Assembly (NCBI GenBank): GCA_006384855.1
Contig: VCJN01002942.1
Location: forward strand, 1 to 64,000
Reading direction: 5' to 3'
Length of the DNA stretch: 64,000 bases
Origin: Tetraselmis striata
Taxonomy: Eukaryota > Chlorophyta > Chlorodendrophyceae > Chlorodendrales > Chlorodendraceae
Shown: one piece after another, positions 12,151 to 23,569 of the stretch
Layout: each line of letters opens with the position of its first letter
How positions within the stretch are numbered: the stretch's first letter is position 1
Notes under the pieces: model-generated
What the model saw: only the letters and a program-made list of their open reading frames with translations
Databases searched by the model: none
Told to the model about the DNA's origin: nothing
Made by a program: the position numbers and the translations under genes

Positions 12151-14096
12151 CGAGCTTTGGACGATAATTTAGGGTTTCAGGGTTTACCTAAAACCCCTAA
12201 AACCCTATTTCCGAGGGTTGCAGTGCAACTCCGCAGGTGGTCGGCACACTAGTGCGACACGCCAACCAATACGAGCTTACTCACTCTACGCTTCAGTCTA
12301 GATGGTAGCAGCGCAACTTTCGCTGCAAATTGTGCTTAATGCGCTGGAAAGCCTACGACTTCTCGCTGTGCGCTGTCTTAGGCGAACAAGGCATGTACAT
12401 GGTGCAGACTATAACGCTGTGCTGTTTCGCCGTGGACGCGGTCACTGTCACGCAAGCGCTGCACGTGTGCGCGGGTAGTCGACAGAAACTGGACGGCCAT
12501 TGGCACCCTGTTGCGCACCCCAAGCTGAAGCAAAGCAAGAGCCCGCCCTTGGTGGACAGAGTATATCCACGGGGTGTCTACTCCCAGACCCACAACCATG
12601 ACAAGCGGACTGCGATACAGCGAGGTTTTGTTTGAGGAGACATGCTAACGAATCCTCTGATGTGGCATGCAGTATTGAGACTTGGTGCAGGATCGTGGCA
12701 GTATCTATATTTTTCGCACAGCCGTTTATCGATATTAATGAAGTCGGAATATATTGGTCAGTTTTTTGGCGTCTTCAAGTTCAAGTCAGAATCCAAGTTG
12801 ACCAACGTACCGACTTCGGCAGCTGCCTCAGCCATGCGAGCCACACCCGAGTCTGGATCAATCCGCGCCTCCTACTCATCGCTCCTCAATGCAGAATCGG
12901 TTCAGGCTCAAATTCGCGACTTGTACCCGCACAGCATCCGCACTCATCATGTGGACACTCGGTGCTGTGTGCAGCTAGGCTCATTTGCACACAAAGCACA
13001 TGCAAGTCAACATGTCCTCGCCGGGTTAATCGTATTTGTTTTGACAAATATCGCACGTCGGTCTTGAATGTGCGCATGTTCATGTGTGCGCATGAGCATG
13101 TGCCGGTTATTTCTGGGGACACACGAGACAAGCCAGTAGCCAGCAGCAGAGGGCCTGCCGCATGGCAAAGCTAAGCAGCATGCACAGCTACACAGACATG
13201 CTGCCAGCATGACCGACATGGCAAGCGCCTCCTTCCGCGAGTTCGATTGCGTGCTATTGCCGCCCCTCGTAGACTTGGCGGCTGTACAGTAACTCCTTGG
13301 GGTCACTCTTCTTTGCGCACCCAACAATGACTGCTACCCAGTCAGCAATCTATCTCCAGCAGAGTCCCGGGCTTCCTGCACACCAGCTGAACAAAAAACC
13401 GTCCAAAAGCTGGTGCATCAATAACTGCAAATTAGCGGACTTCTACAAGTCGTTGCGGCAGAAAAACCTAGTATGGAGACCGCATGCCTCTGACACAGCT
13501 GTGAAGATCTAACTTGGTGCAGGAGGGCTGTGGGCCACTACTTGTGGCACATGCTGCATTCCTCGGCAAGGACTGATACAAGTCGTCACACCAGGACTCA
13601 GTTGAACGAGCTACTGGACTGTCCGCCCACGTATAGCAATTGTGTAAATGAATAATGCAGACAAGTGTGATGACCGCAGAAAAACCGCAGGCGCCGTCTC
13701 TGCTTGCCATGTCTTGGCGCCCCGACCGCGATGTAATGATAAGTACACTCTGTCAGGGCCAGCCGGAGTGCACAGTGCATGCGTTCACCCTGTTGTCTGC
13801 CATGTCTTTTCAGCTTGGTTTCCCAGAGTGAAGCCATTGCCACATGTCGGCAGAGCTGCCCATGGACGCCGCATACATTGCCATCGCCTACCACATGTTT
13901 ACACTTACCGTAGGTGGTGCTGCGGTAGGTGGTGCTGCTTCTGAAAGAAAGTGCGGACCAGAAGACAGTGCATGAATTTTCCAGAGGCGTGTCACATCAT
14001 GTATTACTTTGGAGACACGTGCCCCCCTAGGATGTCAGCCAGGGTAGGGAGATGTGGAAAGGAGGGGGGGGGGGGGGGGGGGAGAGGGGGTCTTGC
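12151..14096. other. spacer between TauE/SafE and TM9 genes; telomere-like hairpin at its start
   Basis: Bases 12167-12210 contain TTTAGGGTTTCAGGGTTT followed by AAAACCCCTAAAACCCT, opposed telomere-type units that form an imperfect hairpin just after the TauE/SafE stop. Beyond that, open frames of 60-180 codons on both strands show no motif I recognise and no consistent splice structure. A run of about 19 G (14063-14081) lies just past the TM9 stop codon, which is C on the sense strand of that gene. Confidence 0.5.
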
Positions 14097-16366
14097 TTAG
14101 TCGCTCTTGATGGCGCGGTAGATGTGGCGCACAAAGAGCAGGCTGGCGCGGTAGCCGATGGAGCCCAGCATGAGGAAAAAGGCGTAGCAGACCATGGCCA
14201 TGTACCCGAAGAAGAAGCAGGTCTGCATGAAGCCGCTCATGTCGGACCGCGCAAAGTAGTAGTAGAAGCAGTAGCCGTAGATGAAAAAGCCCGTGGAGCC
14301 GCCGCACATGATGGAGCGCCACCACCAGTGGTGGTCCTCCACTGCGAGCTGGAAGTAGGTGAGTGCGATGGTAATGAAGGCGGTGACGATGATGAGGATG
14401 ATGAAGACAATGAAGAGGATGGAGTAGATGGTGTACACCTTGTGGCCCCACACGCTGGCAAAGATGTAGTATAGCTCAATGTAGATGGCGGAGAACGGCA
14501 GGAAGCCGGCCATCGCCATCTGCGGCACCGTGCTGCGGTACCACGGCAGCGGGGGCACCTCGCGGGGGTACTTGGTGGTGCGGCTGGGCGGGTTCCACTC
14601 GTACTTGGTGTTCTTGCCGGCGATGCCGCCGAGCACGGTGAGCGGGAAGGTGACGACGGCCCAGATGAGGATGATGATGCAGATGGTGCCAAAGGGCAGC
14701 GCGGCCGTTGAGCGGTACGCGATGGCCACGGTGTTGAGGAACGCAAAGCAGATGAAGAAGGGGCCGCAGAAGAGGGAGCCGGTGAGTAGATTGTTGCGCA
14801 CCCAGTTGACGCCGCCCATGATCTTGAAGTTGCTGCTGGCCACGTAGCCCGCGATACCGGCGGTCAGCGCGTACAGAACCACCAGCGAGGTCAGCAGGCC
14901 GCCGCGGTTGTAAGGGTAGAACACGCCCACTAGCGCCAGCGCGAACACGCACAGCACCATGACCAGGACCTGCGTGCCGCAGCCGATGATGGCGCAGAAC
15001 AGGTTGGGCATCGCCGGGAAGCGGAACACGTCGCCGTGAATGTACTTCCAGCCGGTCTCCTCCACCTCGCTGTCGGCACCCTCTTCGTCGCGGCTGTACT
15101 TGACAAAGTCCGCCTTGAGGACGCGCATGAGGATGGTGCCCAGGAAGCCGGTGAGCAGCAGCACGGTGACGCAGCTGTTGATGATGGAGAACCAGTGGAT
15201 CTCCAGGTGCTGCGGCAGGAAGCTGTAGCGGCTGTACTTGTCCATGCGGCGCTCAAACGGCACGCGCGTCTGCTTCCACTTCACGCTGTAGCTGAAGTCC
15301 ACTGTCACGCCCTCCTCCTCCGTGATGTCCACCGTGCGGCTGGGGTCCGTGCTCACGTTGATCTCGATCACACGGTCCTCATTGTACGTCACGTCAAAGT
15401 GCACGTGCGTGAACAGGTAGTAGCGGATTTCCTCCGGCGCGCCTGCGCGCAGAATCTTCTCCACCTGCGAGAGCAAGCGGCAGCGGAGGAGGAAAAGGAC
15501 AGAACTGGGGGCGTGAGGATCGGTTCCAGGCCTCAAGCCACACAGTTGCCATAGACCAGAGAGCAGCAACGCCTTGACTGGGCCATGAAGGAGGCCAACC
15601 TCGGCCCTCTCCCACCCTGGTCCCGGCCCATCATCGGGAAAGAGGAGGGGGAAGGGGGTGATGGGATCACCTTGCCCACGAAGCCCCATAGCGGCAGGTC
15701 GTCAAAGTACATCTGGAAATAGTAGTCCTGCTGCACCGCGCGGCGGAAGGACGCGGTGTCCTCCTTCTGCAGCGTGACAGTGCAGAGGTGCTCCGCGTCT
15801 TTGTCCACGCGGAAGTGCACCTCGTAGGGGGTGTTGACCATGCGGTCGCCCTCCAGCACCTCGCCCAGGTCCTCCACCTTGTGAATCTTGCCGTCTTCGT
15901 GCTCGCAGAACGGGAGGTCGTAGTACATGTACGTCTCGCTGGGGTTGTGGAAAGGGCCCACCTGCGGGGGTAGGCATTGGTGGAGGCGCGCAGGGGGGGG
16001 GGGGGGGGGGGGGGGGGGGGATCAGGTCACTTGCACTGCCGCACTGCCGCCTCCATCAAGCGCTGCCCCTCAACCCCAGCTCCGGGGTTTGGCGGGCTGC
16101 CCCTCCAGCAAATCCCCACCGCCCGCCCCCCCTGCCCTTCTCCCGGCCGACTTGAGTCCTTCCCCTCAGCCGCGTAGGTTTCAACGCTACGGCGCTGCCC
16201 CGGCGGGGTGCACCTTGTTGGCGTGCAGCTCGACGAGGTCGTGCATCTTGTACTTGTGGTCCGACCCGCCCGCGAGCGCGCTGCTCGCGGATATCAGCAG
16301 CAGCAGCAGCAGCAGCGGGGCGGCTGCTGCCAGCCAGCGGCCTGTCGTCGCCGCCGTCGTCCTCAT
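14097..16366 (-). CDS. transmembrane 9 superfamily protein (nonaspanin, EMP70 family)
   Basis: Three exons on the minus strand (16366-16214, 15961-15671, 15464-14097), all phase 0, give 603 residues, a usual length for the family. The start at 16366 opens a signal peptide with a run of seven Leu. The lumenal domain follows with SDHKYKMHDLVELHANK joined to VGPFHNPSETYMYYDLPFC, the classic TM9 N-terminus. The joint GFVGK-VEKIL spans the second intron. Nine hydrophobic segments follow, including the first after EIHWFSIINS and the family stretch FEWNP-like YEWNPPSRTTKYPREVP with LPWY. The protein ends in KSD, the KXD/E-type tail that binds COPI and holds nonaspanins in Golgi and endosomes. The role is inferred to be membrane-protein sorting and adhesion. 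Intron 1 carries 28 consecutive C on the sense strand, ending about 30 bases before the acceptor. Confidence 0.97.
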
Positions 16367-17400
16367 CTTCGCCGCCGTTTCAGTCTCCTGCTCAGTAGGG
16401 ACTTCACGGTGGGGGGGGAAGGAAGAGGGGGGGGGGATCTGCGGGCGCGGTCGCGGTCCCAGCTCGCTCGTCGCAGGAGGTTGCGGCGCACTGCGACGAC
16501 GTGGCGGCGTGACGCTCGGACAGTGGGGTGCCCCTCGATCCTTCCACTGCGGCGGCGGTTGGCTACTGCGGGCCAGCCTGTGCTGTTGAGGTTGACTGCG
16601 CGACGGCGACCCGCACCGGGCAGATCAAGTCATCAGGTGGTCGCGGCAGCCGAGTGCAGCGCTGGGAATAGTCGCTACGTAAAAAGAATTATGGTCGTCT
16701 ATTTCGCCGACCTCTGATGATGAGCTGTACCTGTACTCTGTACTCGTATACAGGTACTGTACTGGTGACAGGGGGGGTTACCGCTGACAGTGGCGGCGAA
16801 AAGTTGCTTTTGGAAGGGGCGGCACAGTCGCATAGACGCGCGCGAGCTCCGCTTTGAATATAAAGTTGAAGTCGTTCTATACATACGTGATGGTTAATAT
16901 CGGCTTGCGTGCATGGTACCCTGGGCGGCATTCTCTCTGCCGGTGTGCAGATGGCCAAGTCTGATGCGTGTGCTCGTGCCCACTCTGCGTCTTCTCATGT
17001 TACTGCTTCCACCCCGCAGTCGCTGTAGAGGACCTTTCTGATTGCCTTTTTTTTCGGTGATTTCCGATATCGGCTTCTGCTGCTAGCTCATGTAAATATA
17101 GTTAATATCTTCTCCTATCAGATAATAATTTTGATCTGAACAGCAGTTATTTAGTAATGAGCTTTCCTCCTTTCGTAAAACCGCTTTTCCGGCTACAGTT
17201 GCTGCTAAGTGGTACGGGTTGCTAGGTCACCCGTCGCTGCGCCCGTTCGTGTGCAGCACGAGTAGAAACAACACCTGAGCTTGCCATCTTAAATTTATTA
17301 ATTCGTTGTGTTACATAAAGATATTAACTGTCCCGGAATATGTTGCGAGGTCACATGTTGTTTCAAGGCCACACCGACTCACCATCCGTGTTTGTAATTC
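16367..17400. other. upstream region of the TM9 gene, no gene seen
   Basis: This stretch lies 5' of the TM9 start and should hold its promoter. It contains a GTAC-rich palindromic cluster at 16727-16766 (CCTGTACTCTGTACTC and GGTACTGTACTGG) and becomes AT-richer from 17040. No CAAT or TATA element can be assigned with confidence. Confidence 0.4.
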
Positions 17401-20400
17401 TCATCCGTACGTCCGTGCGCCACCATGCCGAATGGAGAAGACCCCGTCGCCGGGCCGACGCTCAAATCACTACAAGCGGACATGCATGCCCAAGCTACAT
17501 TGCTGCTCAAACTCACATCGTCGGAAAAATTGACGGCTTGTGAACGTGATGTTGCTGAGACAGAGCACGTGGCTCCGGCTCTGGGCATTGCGTCGCAAGA
17601 CAGACTTCTCACTTTCCCGCCGGCCCTCAACACCGGGTGAAGTTATGCGTATGTATTAAATCTTGGCGTGTCGGCGCGCCCACTGTTGTTGATAGCGAGT
17701 TCATGTAAAACGGTTGATCGACCGCCGAACGGACGACCCACCAACACCAGACCCACTACCGGCCAACGCCCATATAGCCGCGCAAATAGCATGCCCCACC
17801 GGAGAACATCATTACATCCATCATGGACATCGTGGAGCAACATGAGGCCGCGGTCGGCGCCGCCGTTCTCGCTGCGCCGCGCGGTGGCGGCAGAGCCCAA
17901 CCCCCCAAGATTCGAACATCCATTTCCGCAAAGAATTTCGTGGGCACCCGACTCCCACATGATGCTCGCCGCCACCTCCGCGTTCTTAACCGCATATAGT
18001 CCCCCCCCCCCCCCCCCCCGGTATATACGGACGATACCATACACGCCGCTCTGCTATTAAGCGAGTAGGTGACCCGCAGCCATGTGACGGGGGACGACTT
18101 GCGCAGCCTTATGTTTCTAAACCCCATCCGCACCATCAGCCCCAAGCTCAGGGTACACATATCAACTCATGGCGTCCCGGTGGTGACCCGACGCGCCCCC
18201 ATAATGCCAGCTGCCGCCGACTCAGCAGGGGCGAGCAGAGCCAGACTCATCACCAACGCAGGGTCCGATACGAAACTCATCGCAGCAAGTACCATACACG
18301 CACGGAGGCGGGAGAGGATGGCGACTGTTGGCCAACCAGCGCCGACTACAACCGATCAGACGGCCATGCACCACGGCCAGCTCTCATCATGGGAGCTCCC
18401 GCCACCACGTGCACCAACTGGTCAACAAGCGGCCCACCCCCGGCTGCGGCAGCCCCTTAAGACACAGAGATGGACGACGATGGCGACCCGCCATCGAACT
18501 TCGACCAAGCAGCCGGCGACAGGCGCCGATCCAACCCCGCAGCACCCCGAGCCGACACCACTCGCCGCACCCCACGCCTCCACCGCGACCGGGGAGGCCA
18601 CGGAGGCCACCGCCCCCTCGACGAGCAGATCTCCTCGACTAACACACCAGCCCAGGCGTCCCGCCTGGCCCAGTTCGCGGCCGAGGACCACCGCCTCCGT
18701 CGCCCCCCGCACCGGATGATATCCCGCCCCCTGCAACAGCCGCCGGTGGGCCGACTGATGATGATCTCCGCCGGCAAGGCGCCCGACCCAATGCTGGACG
18801 CAAGCCCGCGACTCCCAGCGCCCCGCCCTACCTAAGAACTACGGACGTTTTTGACCGCTACTCCCGGAATTGTTTATTATCGAGTTTACCGGCACATAAT
18901 ATCCCCCGCCAGCAATCGATAGTGTATCGCCCGATCCGCGGACTCGGTATGTACATGCACCAGAAATTATCATGCCATTATATGAAGTATACAATGCTAA
19001 AAATGCTAGAGGTGGAGGGTATTGTAGCCCCCCACCCCAGCGAGCTAACCGGCTCAGCGGTATAGGAATATTGAGCACCACATAGCTACTCCGGTTAGCT
19101 CCGACCACTCCCCCATCACACCTTAGTAGCAGCAGGCGGGATGCCTCTGGCTGCCTTGGCCTCCTGCCTTCTGAGCTCTATATGGGATGGGTCTGACTTA
19201 AGTAAGGACAGCGCGGGGGGGGGGGGGGGGGGGGGGCGGATGTCTTAGCTATAGCCCGCTGGACGGAGGAGTGGCTACAAAACATAGGAGTAGGATAGCC
19301 GATAGCTCGAGCTATGATATCACTTCGTGTCCCCCACCGTAGTTGGAGATATCCTGCCCCCATAACAACTCAGTCTGAGCGAGTGGGATGCAACAGAATC
19401 GCAATTATAAATATTCAATTTCAATTTCAAGTTCGCGGGATAGTCGTAACTTGGGGGGGGGGGGGGGAGGGGGGCGCAGTGCGCCCCGACTTGCTAGATC
19501 CAGCCCAGAGCGGCCGTGTCGGAGCAGAATCCGCGAGTGGCGAGGGCGACTGCCTCACGGTGCTAGACCTACTGCAACGAGTCTGATCACGAGGACGTTT
19601 GACCGGTCAGCCGAGTGCATGGGCTTTTCCCTTTGCGTTCCGACCTGACAGACGACTACCTCGCTCGAGCATGATGAGTGGCATCTGCCGGCCTAGTGGA
19701 ATACATTTTATTGACGCGTTTATGGGCTCATATAGCTGCTCTTTTCGTTGCCCTCGACGAGCTGCCACCTTACGTCCCCGCTGCTAATCAAGACCTCACC
19801 CGCCCCTGCCTCACACGCGCCCGAAATCACGCCGAGGCCATCGACAATGCGTTTCGCTTTCGCCTAGCCTTCCTGCGGAGTAGGCAAACGAGATCAAGCG
19901 TGTGCACGGTGAGCAAGGTGTGCTGGACGTACTGCGGGCTCAGCATTTTTAGACTGAATGCAAGCAAGCATTTGGGTTCTGCGATTTTCGGGGACCTGAT
20001 GAAAGACTAAGAGCGTCGGGTATTCGAGGCGACGGTCCCAAGCAACTCGTAGGCTACCGCCACTACACGGGTTTGCGGCGACGCTCGCAGGTCGCGGGCG
20101 TGGCCGCAAAGGTGAGCACGAGTAACGGCGTGGGGCGCCTTTCGTCGGGGCTTTTGGCGCTTTGCGAGGTCACCTTTCGGTATCCGCCGCACAACGAACT
20201 TTGGCAGCTCAATGGCGGGATGAGCACGCCGTGTCCGGACCGGACCCCTACCCTACAGACTTCATTTAGACCTTCCTCGGTGCGGCGCTTCTTACAACAA
20301 CAACCGAGTGAGGCTCAACCCTCTGCACGCATGCACATGGCGGTTCAACAACCATCCTCCCGTACCATCTCATCTCCGCGTCCGTCGGTTGTTACACTAC

Positions 20401-20590
20401 GTGTTACAACTTGTTCGCAACGATGACCATCATTCGCGCGTGTACGTCACGCGCGGGATAGGCGCTATACGAGAGCGACGGGCGCCCGCGGCGGCCCTCC
20501 TACCTACTGAACCTTGCCTCGCAAACCCGAATTGGTGTCCAGACCAACCCGTAGTGTAGCAATTGTCGGCCAACTGCCGTAAACCTAATC
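17401..20590. other. decayed repeat-rich DNA, no intact gene
   Basis: Open frames up to about 215 codons (for example 18069-18719) are made of Pro/Thr/Arg/His-rich low-complexity protein and overlap frames of equal length on the other strand, so none is supported. G or C runs occur at 18001-18019, 19216-19236 and about 19453-19475. Because a tyrosine-recombinase remnant follows at 20.67 kb, this may be the older body of the same DIRS-like element. Confidence 0.4.
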
Positions 20591-20666
20591 GCCGCGGCCG
20601 AGTACTTTGCTGTAATGAACCCGCCTCATGTTACTCCGTCGTCTGCCAAGCGTCGTAATTACGTAA

Positions 20667-21230
20667 TTGACGAGCCCGAAGCTGTCGCCCTATGCATGGG
20701 CTGGTTATTCACTCCGGCCTCGTCTACAGAAAGCGCTCGGCTCGAACGATGAGTCGGGACAGGGGGCCCTCGACCTACTCTCTAGCTCTTTCACCGCCAA
20801 GACACTCAAGAGCTACGCCGGCAAGCTGTTCGGTTCGCGGAGCTTTGCCACGAATCCGAGAGCATCAGCCCGCTATAGGCGACGACCATAGCCACTATCG
20901 TCCGGTGTACCGTGAGAGGCGGCGCGCTAGCTAGACGGCGAGCCCCCGGCGACCTACGTGTGCTACTCCTTCCCGTGTCGGAGCACCCCCACGTCGCCCG
21001 TCTCCTGCACCACTCCATCGACAACGTCCAGTATGCCCCCCCTAGTCCACGCCGCCTTGGCCGAGACAAACTTCTAGGCGGTCACCCCGATAGAGCGAGC
21101 ATTCCAAATCATAGAATGCCGCTACAATGTCGGACTTGCTCTCTGCGGCCGTTCGTCGGCCGTCGTTGTCGGTGTTGCCCCTCCCGTCGGGACTTCATGG
21201 AGCTCTCACTACAGCCTTCGAAAGGGCGCG
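20667..21230 (+). pseudogene. degraded tyrosine-recombinase domain, DIRS-like
   Basis: The frame reads SSSFTAKTLKSYAGKL. After a one-base shift it continues FAELCHESESISPL, then a stop, then ATTIATIVRCT. This matches the N-terminal helical domain of tyrosine recombinases in algal DIRS-type retroelements, which opens with a similar TxKTYxxxxxxFxxFC pattern. Further shifts and stops break the rest, and no catalytic HxLRK..GGW block is visible here. The call rests on this short stretch and is moderate. Confidence 0.45.
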
Positions 21231-21659
21231 CGTAGCCTCCGTTGCAAACGCCATCGGAGTTCCGTTGTTCCACATTCGCCACCGAGGCGGTTGAGCCACG
21301 AACTCCGACGTCGTTATGGACTACATCGACCCTGACCTAGTATGCTGCGGGCTGAGCGCTTACGCGACGCTCTTCGTTCGCGCGCACGCCCGTGCGCAGG
21401 TTTGATTCGCCGTAGTCGGCACATTTTCTCGGAGTGAGGTGGGCCGGCCGCGCGTGAACCACGGTGCGCGGACTTAGCGCGGACTTCGCATGCGCGGGTG
21501 CCGGTGCGACTATTATGTACCGTGCACACCGTTTAATAGTTTATAGCCACACTATGACCTTATGTACTGCGCGTTTATATATTGCAATTTTTGCGCATTT
21601 GATAATTGCTGACCAGCAATTTCGTCCGTTTTGCCGGCCCGGGTCGCACTAGCGGGCTG

Positions 21660-22400
21660 GTAGTCGCTACATGTATCGCTGATTCTTTAAGCGCATACGC
21701 CAAGCGCGGCCATGCCGGGGCGGGCGGTGCTTGACGATACATGACAGCACCGGCGACAGAACTACGCGTACTGGGTACGATGACGAGCGGCTTGCTTGTG
21801 CCGTAGTTGACAATAGCTTATATAATCTTACTACTATAGCACGGCGGATCCCTTCTGCCATAGGTACGGGTACCTTTAGTCGCTACTCGCAGTACTACTC
21901 AATGGGCCCGCGACGCAAGATAGCCGCAGCACCATCTCGCATGTTTCCCATGCGAGTGTTGGGCAGCATAGAAATCCCAGTCCTGCCCTAGGGGCGGAGA
22001 AAAGGCACATAGATACCCTTATTTTTGCCCTAGATGTACGCCGCATACATGCGATGTAACGCAAGATGTAATGATAGCATTAAAATCACCAATGCATGCT
22101 AGATGTAAATGCATATTTGGCCACCATACGCCATCGCGTTCATTGTTCTACAGGTACTAGCGGCGGCTAGCTTGAGGGAAGATGATTAAGATATGCCCCG
22201 CCCATGCGCATGGCTGCAGTCGGTTTGGCGACATGTGGCGTGCAGCCTTCGCACGGAATAACCCCCCCCCCCTTCCTTAATTTTGACGCCTGTAGTAGCA
22301 GCACCGTTCACAGAATAGCCCAGTGTACTACATCTATGAAAACCAAGGCAGGTCCAATTTAATCTTGTGTTTTAGTACTCTACTTTTCGGAGAAACAGAG
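21660..22400. other. spacer without a supported gene
   Basis: There are only short frames, with a C run at 22261-22271 and a G run at 22401-22411. No protein motif or RNA gene was recognised. Confidence 0.4.
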
Positions 22401-22429
22401 GGGGGGGGGGGTGTCACTTTGTAAGCCGC

Positions 22430-23060
22430 CTCAACTTTATTTATGTTCATGTACTAAGCATTACTCGGCGGCTGGAAGCGGTGCATGAGCGGCGGGGGCT
22501 CATCCCCACACCGCCGCCGCCGTTAATATCCATGCTAGGCATATATGATGAAGGCGGTGGTCTCATAGATGAGGTGTTACATGATGTCTACACCTACCAC
22601 TGTTTTACCTCTGTGCAAAATCTGTGAGCGTGCCAGCTATCAAGTGCGCGTGAGAGGCGCCAAGACAACTATGCTAGGAAGATGCGAAACCTTGATAAGC
22701 AAGAGGCATTGCGCATCATTATGGCAGCGCATCGCGGTGAGAGCGGCAACATATAGGAATGGAATCATAGCACAGCAACATTTTAGCAGCATCATAGCAC
22801 CACATGGGGGTAGGGGTGGATAGGGGCACCGTATGGTTGGGTTGCCATGATGCTGACTGTAATATGGTGGTGGTTCCAAAAAGTGACCAACTCCCTCTCC
22901 ATTTAATGCTTGCATATGGCAGGGAACACCCTTGTGCACACATGCATGCATTGAAACCGTTAAAAAGGTCATGCCAATAGTACTTATTATGCGACTTTGG
23001 GCTTGTTTTACTAATTACTGTGAGATCAACATAAATAGAGGGCGTGGAGAAGGAGAGGGG
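22430..23060 (-). repeat. dispersed ~600-bp repeat, copy A (inverted relative to copy B at 50.04 kb)
   Basis: Read on the minus strand from 23060 it shares ordered blocks with 50041-50660. The blocks include an AAATGGAGAGGG stretch followed by TTTTTGGAACCA, then CAGCATCATGGCAACCCAAC, a GAGCGCAGCAACG-like stretch, CGCACTTGATAGC-type blocks, and a GC-rich GGCGGCGGCGGTG end next to CCGCTCATGCA. It carries no open frame of note. One end abuts a long G tract (23058-23098). It is probably a non-autonomous transposon or SINE-like repeat. Confidence 0.65.
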
Positions 23061-23569
23061 GGGGGGGGGGGGAGGGGGGGGGGGGGGGGGGGGGGGGGTT
23101 ACAACGTAAAATTAAATCGGACCTGCCAAACACGATTACAAAAATAAAAATGAAGGTACTCTGGGTACTGGGTACTCTTCATACTCAGAAGGTACTCACA
23201 AGCCTATATAGGTACTCATGTGGGGAACTAGCCTATGGCTAAAAATGGGTCCTGAAGTTCAGATTGATGATTGATTCATTTTTTAAAAATCCTATTCGAA
23301 GATTGATGATTCGTAGGGACTACTGTACCTACAGTGTGTACGATTCTACGAACGATGACCGCTGTTGATCAAGAATAGTAGGTGCGAACGCGCGCGGGGG
23401 GAGCGGGTTGGGCCGCCATTGTTGAATTGTTACCGCGACGGGCACCGCCGCGCCAGTCCGCTACCAGTCTGCGACCCTTCCTCCGGACCCGCCAGGCTTT
23501 CAGCACACCCACCGAAATCGCCTCGGACCTCGCGCCAGCCCGAGACGCCCCGCGCTATCCGCACGCAGA

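Noticed and set aside
12642-13174. Frames of 141 and 180 codons after the TauE/SafE gene
   Set aside because: They overlap each other in different frames, have no recognisable motif and no splice or promoter support.
15036-15554. 172-codon + strand frame across the TM9 gene
   Set aside because: It is the antisense of well-supported TM9 exon sequence.
18069-18719. 216-codon + strand frame
   Set aside because: It is low-complexity Pro/Thr/Arg protein, with equally long frames on the other strand and no domain.
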